A DNA stretch of 64,000 nucleotides from Leptoclinus maculatus. Its lineage: Eukaryota > Chordata > Actinopteri > Perciformes > Stichaeidae. Where the stretch lies: contig JAVDOI010000012.1 in NCBI GenBank assembly GCA_032191485.1, forward strand, positions 9,629,135-9,693,134, written 5' to 3'. Below, piece after piece: positions 13,118 to 25,805 of this stretch. A model generated the notes under the pieces. That model was given only the letters and a program-made list of their open reading frames with translations. It was not told the origin of the DNA and made no database searches. Position 1 is the first letter of the stretch, and each line of letters opens with the position of its first letter. Made by a program: the position numbers and the translations under genes.

Positions 13118-13180
13118 TTCCCTGTTACCGACCCTGCCTGTTTTGGACTACCCCGCCTTGCCTCTGCCCCGGTAATTCAC
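12900..13180 (+). repeat. 3' LTR of the Gypsy element, truncated
   Basis: It matches the first 281 bases of the 5' LTR with three substitutions and then stops abruptly at 'ggtaattcac', where unrelated LINE-containing sequence begins. The missing 3' part includes the region where the 5' LTR has AATAAA, so this LTR has lost its polyadenylation signal. With the end missing, a target duplication cannot be tested. Confidence 0.92.
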
Positions 13181-14260
13181 ATAAGCTAAAAAATACAAGA
13201 ATGAAAGTTACAGTGCAGTGTAAGAAATACATAATTATTTGATTTAATGAAAGGCATTAGCAAACAGGTCGTCAGCTTTGATTGAAGAATCCAGTGCAAA
13301 TACCCAAGTACTGGAATGATGTGATCCACATTCTTGGGAGCGATCTGAATCAGCTGCCTAATAATATTTTTAGGGAGACCTGTAAAGACACTGTTACAAT
13401 AGTCCATTTTTTTTTAAAACCTGCTGAGACATAATTCTTTAATCCTTGATATTTTCTTCAGGTTGCACTTGGTTGACTTTGTAACTGTCTTAATGTGGCT
13501 GTTGAATTCAGGTCCGAGTCCATGACTTCACAAAGATTTCTGGCTCGGTCTATCAATTTAAACATTGCCGATTGTATTGGACCATATTCCCTGGTGATAT
13601 AGTTAGCCAGTGGAAGCATGTAGATGTTAAACAGAATAGACCCCAGAATGGAGCCTTGGGGAACTCCACAAGTCATATTTGCCAATTCAGATGTATAGAT
13701 ATAGACACAAAGTAGTTCCTGTGTTACGGTCGGTTATCCTGGACCCATAAGCAGACACAGAGATGGCAGAGTAGGTGAAGGAAATGGGTTTTAATGAGTA
13801 CTCGTAGAGCAGGTGGAGAATGCAGGTAGGGAGGTGAGGCGGCTGGGCTGCGACGTTGGCACAGGGATCTTGAGACACAAGGAAAAACAGGTTAGTCGTA
13901 ATCTCAAAAATAGAAGTACAAAATCTCTAGTCGAGGAAAAGACTCAGAGCAGCCAAGGTTCTGGCTACCACTGAGCTGACGAAACAATCTGGCTGCATGC
14001 ACTTGATGGTCTGATTGCCGGCAGGTGCGGAGATGAGCCCAGGTGCCGGGTGATGGAACACACACACACACACACCGAGAGTGAGAGAGAACAGAGGGGA
14101 GACACCAGGAAAAGGACTGGAGTCACAGCGGAGCCTTGACATCCTGTTCTTTAAGTATAATTGAAACCAGTGTAGTACTGTGCCATACAGTCTCCCCCAT
14201 TTTTTAGTCAGTAACATGTTGTGGTCGACCATGTTGAATGCAACACTGAGAGCCAGAAAT
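13181..14260 (-). pseudogene. Decayed L2/CR1-like LINE reverse transcriptase fragment
   Basis: Read on the minus strand, three patches match non-LTR reverse transcriptase in the correct order: a VDHNMLL patch (14232-14147), the GVPQGSILG block with NIYMLPLANYI (about 13672-13600), and a C-terminal MDYCNS..FTGLPK patch (from 13407). The sequence between the second and third patches goes straight into a 'DSDLN' motif, so the catalytic YADD box normally in between has been deleted. The open frames are broken by stops and by a solo LTR inserted at 13722-14141. The family assignment (L2-like) rests on the GVPQGSILGxxLFxxYMLPL style. No endonuclease domain or 3' tail was identified. Its downstream end abuts the truncated Gypsy 3' LTR. 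Confidence 0.82.
13722..14141 (-). mobile_element. Solo LTR, family D, nested in the LINE
   Basis: A 420-bp block which on the plus strand begins TGTTACGGTC and ends GCCTTGACA, flanked by a perfect 5-bp repeat TCCTG (13717-13721 and 14142-14146). On the minus strand it reads TGTCAAGG... to ...CGTAACA, with an ATTAAA-like signal near its 3' end, so it lies in minus orientation. It splits the LINE reverse transcriptase between the VDHN patch and the GVPQGS patch, so it arrived after the LINE. A short (CA)n tract lies inside it at about 14058-14075. The Gypsy-like character is inferred from its style only. Confidence 0.88.
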
Positions 14261-17069
14261 AATCAGATTGAAATACTTATATTTTTTTAAAGACACATTT
14301 ACATACTATTTCAGCTGGTTAGACTCTGTAGTTAAGAATGGGTATGCCAGTTACCTAGCAACATCCATGAGAAATTGTCACAGGAAAATGAGTGTGTATG
14401 ACACTGATGCAGCTGTACAAGTTGATGCAAGTCAACTTACAGAAGTAAAGACTCTTAAATTTGATTGTTAACTCTTTCAATAAACCAGAAAAAGGATACA
14501 TCAGTCACTGGTGATTATTTAGGGCAAAACAAAAGGTCAGCTGCTGCAGTGAATTAGAAGTAGAATGGGATTATCTGTGTTCTGTTCATGTTTGCAAAGC
14601 TGAAGGACAGTGTTTTTATTTGTAACTCTGGGTCAAACAAATACAATGATGCCAGATCTTACCTTTGATTACAACTTCTCTAGTATTATTTTCTTTGGAC
14701 ACAAAGATACTATGAGTTGCAGCTAAATGCCTTAAATTTCATCTAAAGTTACAATAAATGTGACAAATTGATTTACCTAACCTAACAACAATTGTGCACA
14801 CACAAACTCTTCTCTTTTCCTTGTTGACAGGTGGATCAGAGTAGCAAAGTTGGCCCACTGTCATTGTCCGGTTGCCAGGCAATGGGAGAGACAGGGAGGG
14901 TGTGGAAGGGGGGTTGGAGGAAAGAACAATAATAAGCATTAGAGATCGTCATACGAGGGTAAAAGATGGGATGAGAGAGGTGATGTTGGTGTGGACAAAA
15001 TAAGACAAAGATGGGACATGGGAGGAAATGAGTCAGAGACGGAGTGGAGTTCTTGGAAAGAAGAGTGATGAGGACAAAAAACAGGAGAGGACATCAAATT
15101 TGGCAAGGATGAACTAATTGGAATTTGGTGGTCAAAAGGTGAAGGTGTGACTATTGTGCTTTTAATGGATTTTTTGATAAAATAAAATACAGTAGAGATC
15201 TGAAACAGGGGATCACAAATAAAAACACATGCACACAGAAAGAGAGACAAGCCATTAGTGTTGTTAACTGTCTGCTTACCTCGAGGAGAGGCGTGAAACA
15301 GGAACACAGTTACATTTGAAGTTGATTAACAGCACCACCTCTGTCTTAATCTGTACATTGTTTACAGTTGTATTTATGTACACAAGTCACATAAAGCACC
15401 GCTTTTCAACACAGTCTGGGTGATGACAGACAGATTTGTTGACAGCCCTGTCTGCAAATCTAAAGTTTGTAATTAAATCAACTGGCATCAATGTGCATAT
15501 GAGGAGATTCAATATGACACATCTATTATATTCATATAGAGCTTTTCCAAACCAATGTTACAACATGCTTTAAGGTGATTTAAATGATATGAATGATTTG
15601 GTTTATCTGTGTTCCATCATTTAAGAGCTGAGGTGACAGCAAAGGCACAGTCAGCTCCAGTCTTGGATCTAGACACAAGAACAGCCAGAAGGTTCTTGTC
15701 TGAGGTGGTAAAGGAGAAACAACTCTGAAATAGATTCTGGAGACTCGCCATTAATAGCAGTCAATAAAATCTTAAAATGAATCCTAAAACACGTGGCGCA
15801 GTGTACTGTAATGCTCAAATTGAAGTAATATGTTCTTGTTTCCTGGTTTGAGTTAAAAGTCCAACCTTTTCTGGTTTACACCGGTCATGATCGGCCATGG
15901 CAAATAAGGGGAGATATAACAAAATGCACTTAAATTAATTAATTAACAAAAAATGATGTGGATGGCAGTAACAATCAGTGGTGCAAGTGAGTGGATGTGT
16001 GGGGGAGGAAACTATGATGGAACTATGTAAATGAATAGACTTATTACTGTCCCATCTAGAGCACGAGTAAATCTGACTATAATAACATTTGTGTATTCCG
16101 TTAAGTTCATGTGTTGCTTGGATGTGTCTTATAGAATAAAAGATCCTTTAGACATCCCATTGGAGAAATGTTGACATGTTTGAAAATATTTTAGCCTTAT
16201 TCTTTCAGCTGAAGTCCCAGCACTTGGGATGGGTATGACTCCAACGTGTTGCAATGCAAGATATGGCAGAAGAAGCCGAAACACTTATGTGAATATATGA
16301 TATGATAATATATTCTGATTGTGTGGTTATATAAATGTAATTCATGTTACCATTAGATTTCTGTTAGACCGCCCCATTAATGCAGGTGCCTTTTGCATGC
16401 ATGAGAACAAGCATATGTTGTTTTTCAATTATTACATTCACACAGTCAGCAATTTTTTGCCAGCTGTCCTTTCAACATTTAGCATGTTAAACTGTGTTGC
16501 TTTTAGCCTTGATTATGACTTTAACTACTTTGTTTTTGTGTAATATTATCTTACGATCCACACACCAAGCGATGTTTTTCTATAAGTTGATCTCTTTTCA
16601 CAAACATAACCTGCTAGGTTAGGTTAGGTGAATAACATACCATGAGGATCTACCCTGGTTCGAAGTTAACCACTGAAAACCCATGGTTAACTCCGAAGTA
16701 ACCTCGCTAACAACACCTGCTTCGTCACAACATAAAACTTATCAAATATTGGATTTGTTTTTCGGATAATAAAAACTTGATTGGACAAGACTGCTGACAT
16801 AATATCTAAAAATGAGGTTATGTTAAACTTGCTCAGCCTGATCTTAATTGCAGTTCTATCCTTTGCCAAATGGTAAATATAAGTTATTGTTTCAACTCTC
16901 AATTTGTGGCTTGAGATTTGGGGAAAGTACCTTCCTCTCATGTCAGAATTCCCTCTTATATCTGTAATATATTGCTGTGAACACATCTCCAAAAAGACTA
17001 TTCAAGTTTCTCGCCAAAAACTAAATTTAAAATAATGCATTTGAGCACATCATGATAGCAATACAATCC
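14261..17069. other. Intergenic, no gene recognised
   Basis: No recognisable gene. A purine-rich plus strand lies at about 14880-15100. Short open frames on both strands have no family resemblance that I can see. Confidence 0.55.
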
Positions 17070-17225
17070 TAGACTGTATACAGGAAGTGAACGTTGCCTT
17101 TGTGACGTCACCCATTGGTTTGTGAACTACAGTTTTGAAGCCTCAAGGTTTGGCATTTTGGCCATCGCCATCTAGGAACTTGTTCGTCGCCATCTTGATT
17201 TTCGCAACCAGTAAACGGAAGTGAT
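17070..17225 (+). repeat. Probable fold-back MITE, one arm
   Basis: The run 'tgtgacgtcacccattggtt', with 'gttttgaagcctcaaggttt' and 'ggcattttggccatcgcc' after it, matches from memory the terminal arm of a very common percomorph fold-back DNA transposon whose other arm is the reverse complement. I do not find the second arm downstream, so this looks like a truncated copy. Confidence 0.5.
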
Positions 17226-18298
17226 CATAATTGGACGGCGGAGGAGTGACGGCATGGTGGAGATGCAGTATACAGCTATGGTAGCGATATGTCAATTATG
17301 TCATACTACATATGATATACATCAAGCTGTATTGATAAAACTTGCAATTTGGTCTTGCAGTTGTGACAAGTTGCTAGCTTTATTACATTAATAAGATTTA
17401 TGACTTCTTCACTCACGACATGTTGTGTATGTCTGTTATGTTACTCTCTGTGCCGCAACGGAAATATGAGACTCATCAGCCGGTCACCAATCATGGCAGA
17501 TCAGCTGAATTGATGCATACCTAATTGCCAAGCTCATCATCGGCAGTTAAATAAAAAGATAAATTATATAAGAATAAATAACACTAGACTATCCACCACA
17601 AACCCTATAATATTCAAATGCAGACACCTTCTACATACAACAATAGCTGTGGACAATAGTTGACCATTGTCATTGTTTAGTAAAATAATTTCCTTCAGCT
17701 AATGTAAAACTGAGGGGAGGTGGTTACAGCCTGGAGTAAAACACTACTCTTGGCAAGAGCTGAGAGGAGGGGAGAGTAATATTCATTTCTTTCAAATTGT
17801 TGTTATTTTCAGTCTTCTTTTCTCCCTCAATCATCTCTTCATCACCTCAATTTCTCTCAGCCTTTCATCTCACCGTCATTATCTTTCCATCTTTCTCTTT
17901 CTTCAGCTGCAGTACAGATTATTTTCTTTTTAACCCCTTGATCCCCATCCCTCTATCAAACTCTTTAACCAGCTCACCTCTTATTGTTTGATTTGTTCTC
18001 TTAATGCCTCAATGTTTCATCTTCATCCACATTTCCAATTGTATTTGATTTAGTGTGCTGTATTGACAGTTTTCCCAGTACGTACGTCTAATGCCAAATG
18101 AAAATTGAAAAGTCCACATATTTAAAAAAAAACCTAACCCCCTTCTCACTCGATCCCTCCTTTAACCTCTGCCCCTCTCAGCAGAAAATTAATTAATTTT
18201 AGGCTAAATTGAGTTTGAACACAAATTACTGTAACAACTGACACTTACCCTGGCAGCTTAAAAGTGTGTGTGGGCGTGTGTTTTTGTGTGTGTGTGTG
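17226..18298. other. Intergenic, no gene recognised
   Basis: Nothing recognisable apart from a pyrimidine-rich stretch at about 17800-18000 and a TG-rich run at 18264-18300 that ends at the next LTR fragment. Confidence 0.5.
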
Positions 18299-18430
18299 TG
18301 TTAGAAAAATTCACTCGAGACCGATAGAAAATCATTAATCACAGGACATTTATTCTTGCAAGAAGGAGACAGAGTTGATTCACATCAGGATATGCATCAA
18401 GGCCGCTCGGAGTTCTAACTCTGAGCTTCT
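18299..18430 (-). mobile_element. LTR family A, copy 3, truncated
   Basis: It starts with TGTTAGAAAAATTCACTC and closely follows the 40609 copy, sharing among others 'aatcattaatcacaggacat' and 'aaggccgctcggagttctaa', up to about 18430. After that the similarity is lost, and no counterpart of the other LTR end was found before the next 700 bases. It is therefore a partial or strongly diverged copy in minus orientation. No target duplication could be identified. Confidence 0.8.
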
Positions 18431-21400
18431 GGGGCACTTATTGCCTGAAACCTGCCACCGCTCCCATGTGAAATATAACTATTTGATATGCACTCCCACC
18501 CACATGCATTACACAACATTCTTACAGCCATGTACATAGCGTCCAAAAGGACTAAATATGTGTATCCAAGCTTAATTACATAAACAAATACAGTATGTAA
18601 TGCTGATGATCTCATAGTGTAATCACAAACAAATGTGCATTTTCTTTGGATTAAGCTAGGGTAAAATTTTAACTGAATCCTTAACTCTAATTAGACTAAC
18701 CTAAATGACTGTCTATATCAGTGTCTTATGCAGGATCTTCTCATATTTCATACGGTATAATTATGTATTGCATTTCAGATTACCTGGAAATATAAAGAAC
18801 CTGTATGCGGGAGTGTGAATGTTTCCGTCTATAGCTTTGTGACTGGTGACCTGATACTCCATGCCTCCTGTCGAATGCATGCGGGGATGGGCATCTACCG
18901 CCCAAAAACCCCAAACAGAACAATTGGATTAGACTGTGAACAAATGTACGAATGAGGTTCTACCCTGCAATCAAGATGCAATGCCGCTCCTTTATTTCCA
19001 AGTTCTTCTACGTGGATTGTTGACTGGTACGAATGCTGACCAGTCACATGGGACCTGCAAGCTTTAGCCTTCAGTGCTTCTTTGCATATCAAGACTGAGT
19101 CGACACATCATCAATGTAGGGCAGCTGGAGATGTTGCTTCCAACCATATCACACAGTTAATATTGATCACTAAGCAACAAACCAACACAACACCAAATAC
19201 CAATTTTCATTATCGACAGGTCAGAATTCAGTGCAGCTATTTATCAAATATTTAGGAGAAGATAATCAATCTAAACTGGACACAAAATCAATCTCAGACT
19301 GATGCTTTTTTGGTTCTTTGAAAACTAGAGGTAAAATCATTTTATCAACTTACCTAAATTACTAATTTCTCAATCAATATTTGGGAGAGTGCCAGAGGTG
19401 CCACACACTGTCCCTTTAAGGAACGCCACTTCCGTAGTTATTTTAACCCAAAACACCATCTCTTCCTAAAACTTACCAAGTAGATTTGTTGCCTACACTT
19501 ATTTACTTGTTGTAAATATAGTTATGCTAACCCAAACCGTGATCTTTTTTTTAAACTTAACCAAGTCGTTTTCTGTGATGTTGATTTTGAAAAGGCCGTA
19601 TGCATGTAAACAAGCCAAAATTGACGCTGGACATTTGTAGGAGAATGCACAAAAAATGAGAATACGTTTTTGTAAGATAACATACGACCCATTGTATGAG
19701 GATACGTTATAGCAAGGTGGGGCTTAGTGAATCCTATATCATTTGGAAAACACTCACACTGGACTTTGTGGACAACATGTACAAGTTTGGGAATTTCTTG
19801 TCCTGCAAGGCTAGAAATGTTGACATAACTACAGTCTCTGTAACTTGCTGTACTCTTCTTCTCTGGTGTTCATGATCATGTAAACACTGTCCAGATTACA
19901 TTCTGTTATTGCTAAGCTTTTCAAAACACTGATGTTTCAGGACTATTAACAGTGGGTTGTTTGGAAGGATCTCTGTGACTGTTTAGCAACCGTTTTCTTG
20001 TCTGGGTTTTTGTTGATTTAGTTTTTATCAAATAATCAGCAGCTGCTTTATTGGGGTTTTACAAGGAATGAATTGTTTTATTGGGCTTTTAGCTACCATT
20101 TATTGGCGTGTTGGGCTTTTACTGCTCATCATGTTGAATGTTTTTCTTTCTGGAGGGGGCCAAAGCTGTGACTGTGTCCATGGTTGCCAACGTAAGCATA
20201 ATGGAGCCTATTATATCATAACTAGCCCGCTTCTAGGTCTGCGTCAGGACATTTATATTCTCTGGAAGTCTCCCTGTGTGCTCATGGATTAAAGAGAGGA
20301 GATATTATCAACAGTGCTGCATCATGCTGTAACTGCGCACTAATTCACCAACGTGAATCACCTCCCTATATAACTTTTCCAAGTTCACACATTTTTATTT
20401 CGATATTACTTTGATAGACAGCTGACCTGTCCAGGGCAGTGTCGGGTAACAATGGCCCTATTCAGACTGCCGGCTCAAATCCGTTTTTTTGGCATAACCA
20501 GATTGTGTCCAGATTGACTTTTAAAGTCTGGACAGCATGAAATGCAATTTTTGCAAATCGGACCCAAAAATTTGATCTGATCGTGGACAGTCTGTCTTAA
20601 CGATCCGATTTAAGAATCAAATCAAATTTGCCTGCAGTCTGAACTCAGCCTGACCCAAGTACTGTATTTTGAGGTACTTTTACTTGACAATAGTATGTCT
20701 ATTTAATGCATCTATTCCACTACATCAGGGATTTTCAAATTGTGTACACAGAGGGAGAGACGTGAGGTGAAGATACTATGTGAGGTGAAAGATACAGTGT
20801 GGTGTTCTGAAAACAATGGGAAGTTTGGCTTGTGGATTTGGCCTGCATATTAAGCAGTTAAGCAGCTAGAGCTGCAGCAGTGGATGTGGCACACAGCTTC
20901 ATAACTTTTAGTGCCCTCGATTGCAGCAGTTAGCATAAAAAATGTAACGCCTTCTCAGAATGATGCCGAAGTCAAATCTGAACCCACAGATAGGATGCAT
21001 TTTAAATTCAGTAACCTGCACTTTCTGAGGATAATTATGTCAACGCAAATAAGAAGTGAGTTTCTGACAATGGGGATTGATTTTTCTGAGTAACTGGGCT
21101 GCTGTTTGCAGGTGTCGATTTTCTGGATATTTTTTTTCATCAAACCGGCCACAAAAAGGATGAACATTTGTTTTATCCCTACTGCAGACGGTATACAAAA
21201 CACTGGCCTTCCTCCATTTTCCTAGAGTGAAAAAACATAATCAGTTTGCTGTCTTCCAAAACGTTTCATTCCATTTCACTTGCTGTCTGCGGCCAATCAG
21301 GGAGGATCTCTCAAATTAGTGCTACTTTGATCCAGGTGGCATTAATCTACCCTCATTTGAAGCTAAATTGTACTTAATTGTTCTCCGACAAAACAATATT

Positions 21401-21512
21401 ATTCAAATGTATCTCTCAAGAAGCATACTCAGAACATGCATATTGTTAGTGAAGTTGATGAATAAGTAACACCACTTCTGTGGTTACACCCTTACTCACC
21501 TTGTTCACCACG

Positions 21513-21530
21513 CACACACACACACACACA
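21513..21530. repeat. (CA)n microsatellite, short
   Basis: Nine uninterrupted CA units, just after 'ccacg'. Confidence 0.9.
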
Positions 21531-22789
21531 GCAGGACAGTGTATTAGATGACCGTTGAAGTGAAGTCCATCCATCAGCTGTTGTTGACAGGGCTTTTAAG
21601 ACATACCAATACCGGTCAGTGTTTGAACTGTCAACACCTTCAGCACATAAAATATATTTCATTTAGGCAGAGCACTTTGTAGCTTTTCTTCAACAATCAT
21701 AAATGTTCTGCCATAAATATTATCTGATCTACAGAACTGTGGTCACCACTTAGTCATCATACATTTTTGAAGGTATGCAATCTAATTAAGGCAAACGCAT
21801 TCTGTGAACCAGATTCAGCAGGATGGGTTCTTTCTGGGCAACATTTGCAGATTATCCTTGTGTATGTGTGCTGTGCTTCCAGGTGCTCTGGTTTTTTCTC
21901 AATCGAAGACATTCAGGTTCGATGAACTGTAAAGTCTAAATTAAAGTCTAAAGTCGGTGTGAAAGTGCGCTGCCTGCTGCCGTAGGCTCCAGCTCCTCCA
22001 AGGGATATAAAATGGATGAATGGCTAATATTTGAGGCCAACCATAACATGAACTGTCTACCAACAACAAAGCACTACAAGGCAGAAACAGTAATATTAAA
22101 TGTTTGGAAAAAAGATATTATGAAGACATACACGTATGCATATTGTTCATCATTAATTACATAACTGAAACCACAGACAGTAATAATGGATTGCCATAGA
22201 CGTTCATGGACCTGTTTCCTCTACCTGTGTATGTGTCACTACTGCATGTATGTGAATATAGTGTTTAATGATTTATAAACCCATAGGTTTCTGTGACGTT
22301 TCTTTGTTTTGGACTGTTTGAGTTAATGATCAATAACTGCATTAATGTTGCCCATAGATTCTCGCCCAGACGTTTCTTCTGCACAAAAGCAATTGTATTG
22401 ATTCTGACTAGGTATGGTGGTTTGTATACATAATTACAGCACTTCAGTCTGAGCTGAAGGAATTTCTGGAGAACCTGCAAGATTTCATCTGATTTTACAT
22501 GGAATCCAGCCGCGTGGCACTGATGACGAGCATTAAGAATAACGATATCGAAATAGACAATCTTCCTGCTAATGGTCCTGTTTACTTATGAAGGCCATAT
22601 TAAAGGCATTAGGTATTCAAGACTGTTTTACAACCAGTTAAAAGTCCCTCTCAGTAACTTGAATTTTAAATCGAGAATGTATTTAAAAATGTTCCACAAC
22701 AAAGGTCTGTTTCCAGGTCTTGGTTAGTACTGCTGCACTTGTGAAAAGAGTTGTTTAGAGCCTTTTGTAGCTCATTAGGGAGCTGCTTA

Positions 22790-22945
22790 TAATCTGACAA
22801 ATTGTGACATCACAGCCTTTCAGTGATGTCGTTGAAGGCTAGTGGGCGGTGGCTACATTAGCGGCTACTAGCATACCAGAATCTACCAACAAACTCACAG
22901 TGGTCGAGTTGCATTGTGGGTAATGTAGGCACCAGGTTTTGATTT
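22790..22945. repeat. Possible interspersed DNA-transposon fragment
   Basis: The stretch with 'gacatcacagcctttcagtg', 'gctagtgggcggtgg' and 'gcattgtgggtaatgtaggc' resembles non-coding fish repeats I have seen. There is no second copy in the window and the ends are not defined. Confidence 0.35.
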
Positions 22946-25620
22946 GTGGAATAAAAAGATGATATCTCGTTCTGCTGCATCAATCTTAATCGATTTTTAA
23001 AACTGTCTCTCGTGAGTCTGATGATGCCAAATTGGTCCTCAAGGATTTAATCAATGCCTTTCTCAGACCACCACCAAGCAAACTAACAATTAAAAAATGT
23101 ATTCAACTCACATATGAAGCCTTTTTATTAATCCATCAATCGATGACATCTGACAAAAATGGTCTTGTTCCACTAGCAAAGGTCCAGCCAATCGAATCCA
23201 GTAAAATATTTCGTCCAAAACACATTATTATATCAATAAATACCCACAGACTGCAGTTGCATTATTTGCCGGCAGATGTGCTAATCTTCCACATGTTTAA
23301 AAAAGTTATAAAAAAGTAATAATGTAAACATTGCCAATATCTTGGTATCAAATGGTGGCTCTACTGACTCTTGACATCTCACCTGAGCCAGTAGGAGTTT
23401 TTATGTTCCGTCAATAGCCGGTGAGAGTCTGCATTGAAAGGTAATGCCTGCCCCTCTTCTTTTGTGAAAAGACCGAGCCAATTTTGCTGATGACTGACGC
23501 TTCATATAGCAAATTAAATGTCGAACACAGCGATATGCTACTTCAGTGGGTAGATTTCAAGACAAAACTAGGAACATGGGACCGTGTCCATGGTTGCCAA
23601 GGGTCCTTTTGGTGTCTCTAAATAGCTTTTTTTGGAAAAAACATGGAAAATATAAATTGTATGTGTTATTGTTATCAAACTTGGACTAGGCATGCCTTCA
23701 TGCTGTGGTCCCCTTGTATTGTCCAGCTAATAAGTCCCAGTTAGTCATTTACAGGAATTTGAACTCAAGAAAATATCCAGGTGGGAATAAAAATCCTCTC
23801 TTTTGGTGTTCAAACTTGTATTAGTCAATGCCAGTAGCATTTACAGCAATTCTAACTATTGGAACAGAAACTTCAGTGTTTCCTTTCAAAGGAGACCGAA
23901 ACCATGCATGTACTACAAATGGTTTAGGCATGCCTTGGATAGGCGTTTTAGGCTAATTTCCCTGGAATGGTAAGATGTTAAGGAAATTCCTCTAGAACTC
24001 GACAACTGATGATAAACACAACACAACTGACAAAACCCTAAAAACTGCCCTTAAAGTTGTTTACATTTTTTCCTAGAATTAGTACCAAATTACAGAGTTC
24101 TTTCCAAGAATTCTTCAAAAACTAAAACTACTTGGTCAAAGTAAGAGAATGATTGTGTTTATTTTGTAGAGGATGAGATGGGGCTGCTTGACTCTGAATG
24201 CAAAGTATAGTTGTAGTTTAGTCAAGGATTGTTTCCATAGGCAGGAGTGACAGGTCAAAGCAAAGAAAAATAACAATTGCTAAGCTTAAAACAGAGGTGT
24301 TGTTGAAAGAAAAGTGTCAATTTCAAATATTGTGCTGAGGTGAGGAATCAAAGTGTGCATGACTGACGGCTTACAGGAGGTGAAGAAGGGGAGGAGATTA
24401 AGGAGGATTAAGAAAGAAGTGTTTAATGTACACCAAGCGTGTGACATGTGGGGGCCGACTTCCCTCTCCATGAATCCAGATTAAAGCGATGACCCCTTGT
24501 TGATTTCAACCCATTCAATCCACTTTAGTGGTTAAGAGGAAAACAAGATTAAAAAGAGGAGGAAGTTTACAGGAGGATTCTCAGATCTGAAGGCAACAGG
24601 GCCCAGAGTTGGGGAGTAAAATGGTTTTGTTAAAAGGTTGGTTTTTTTTTGCAAATCATTGGATCCATAATGATTTTACTATTGAAGCTCGATCATAAGT
24701 TCAGTCAGGAAGACTATACTAAAAACTATACTTAATTAAGACTATACTTCAAATTCTTAAGCTTCTGCCTTACCGGCGTCACTTGTCGCCAGCTCCTCAT
24801 TGCAGCGGCTTGAATGAATGCAAATCGCATTAGGCCTCAAACATCAATCAAGGTTAAGACATAAATTAGCGTGTCCAACCTGGACCGTCTTCTCAATTGG
24901 ATAAATATGGTCAGTCAGTAGTTTTAGGCTTTTTTCTGAAGTTGTGACGATATGTCCAATCCGTGGGCTTTTGAAGGATATCACGGTCAGTGGTTCTCAG
25001 ACTCCGGCCTCCCTCTACTCCAGATTTGATCAAATCTGCATCCACTGAAGTTTTTATGTCCGGGGCCAGCAACGGACACAAAGGCCTCACTCTCATACCT
25101 AAATAAGTCATCAGCATTCCTCACACGAGTCATCATCGCAACCTTTCACGTGAATGACAATGACAGTGCTTGCTCTGTAAATGTGCCTTGCTCAGATTCT
25201 ATATACATATGCATATAACTGGTGGTGGAGTTTTTGCTTCACAGTTACTTCACGCTCACTGTCCTCTCCGATAACCAGTTTTTCTGGTCATAGCTGACCT
25301 CGACATTACATTCACGTCTTTCTGGTCACAATCTCTCAGATCATCGAAAGCTTTTTTAAAAAGTGTTATATTCTATTATATACACACATTACTAGCCGCC
25401 TTAGTGTGTGGCTGGTATTGTTTTCACGTGTTTTCACATCATGGAAAAAACGTTGTCGTGGAGGCAATTTATGTAGCAGAACTTACCACAGAAGTGGTTT
25501 CGAGTACTTTTCGTGTTGCTTGTCTGCCTGTTTGGCTGTCTGTGGTCAAATCTGTCACAGTAATAGAGTCACAAATCTTTTCAGGTGTATAGTAGGATCA
25601 CAAAAAAAAAGATGACTGCT

Positions 25621-25805
25621 GGGGCGCCCAGATGGCTCACATGGTAGAGCAACCCGCGAACCAAGGCTGAGTCTTACCACAGCGTCCCAGGTTCAAATCC
25701 AATCAGGGCCCTTCACTGCATTTCATCCCCTCTTTCTCTCCCCTTTCCTCTCCAGTATATCACTCTCCGCTCTCATCTTAATGACAAAAAAAGAAAAAGA
25801 AAAAA
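25621..25805 (+). mobile_element. tRNA-derived SINE
   Basis: The head begins GGGGCGCCCAGATGGCTCA, with an A-box-like segment (TGGCTCACATGG), then TAGAGC, and a B-box GGTTCAAATCC about 55 bases later. This is the internal RNA polymerase III promoter of tRNA-derived SINEs. A pyrimidine-rich body (cccctctttctctccccttt) and an A-rich tail (gacaaaaaaagaaaaagaaa) follow. The A box carries one extra or altered base against consensus, and the head does not fold as a clean tRNA, so it is a SINE and not a tRNA gene. Confidence 0.8.

Larger units (their letters stand above)
10855..13180 (+). mobile_element. Internally deleted Ty3/Gypsy chromovirus-type LTR retrotransposon
   Basis: A retroelement with a complete 5' LTR (10855-11270), a truncated 3' LTR (12900-13180), a polypurine tract just before the 3' LTR, and between them only the C-terminal end of pol (H2C2 zinc-binding part, DDE integrase, chromodomain). 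Gag, protease, reverse transcriptase and nearly all of RNase H are missing. The leader after the 5' LTR runs for about 20 bases and then jumps into sequence encoding DALSRQF, the tail of the RNase H region, so the deletion junction is near 11289-11295. The two LTRs differ at only 3 of the 281 comparable positions with no gaps, implying a young insertion. It is non-autonomous as it stands. The base composition is visibly more GC-rich than the surrounding DNA. Confidence 0.92.
18431..25620. other. Intergenic, no gene recognised
   Basis: A 7-kb stretch without a supportable gene. It contains a short (CA)n tract (21513-21530) and one probable repeat (22790-22945), both listed separately. The longest open frame (95 codons from 23032) shows no family features and no splice context. 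Confidence 0.55.

Noticed and set aside
23032..23319. 95-codon plus-strand open frame
   Set aside because: No domain, no splice context, ordinary AT-rich composition; within chance expectation.
25621..25700. A tRNA gene
   Set aside because: A and B boxes are present but the head does not form a clean cloverleaf, and it is followed by a SINE body and A-rich tail.
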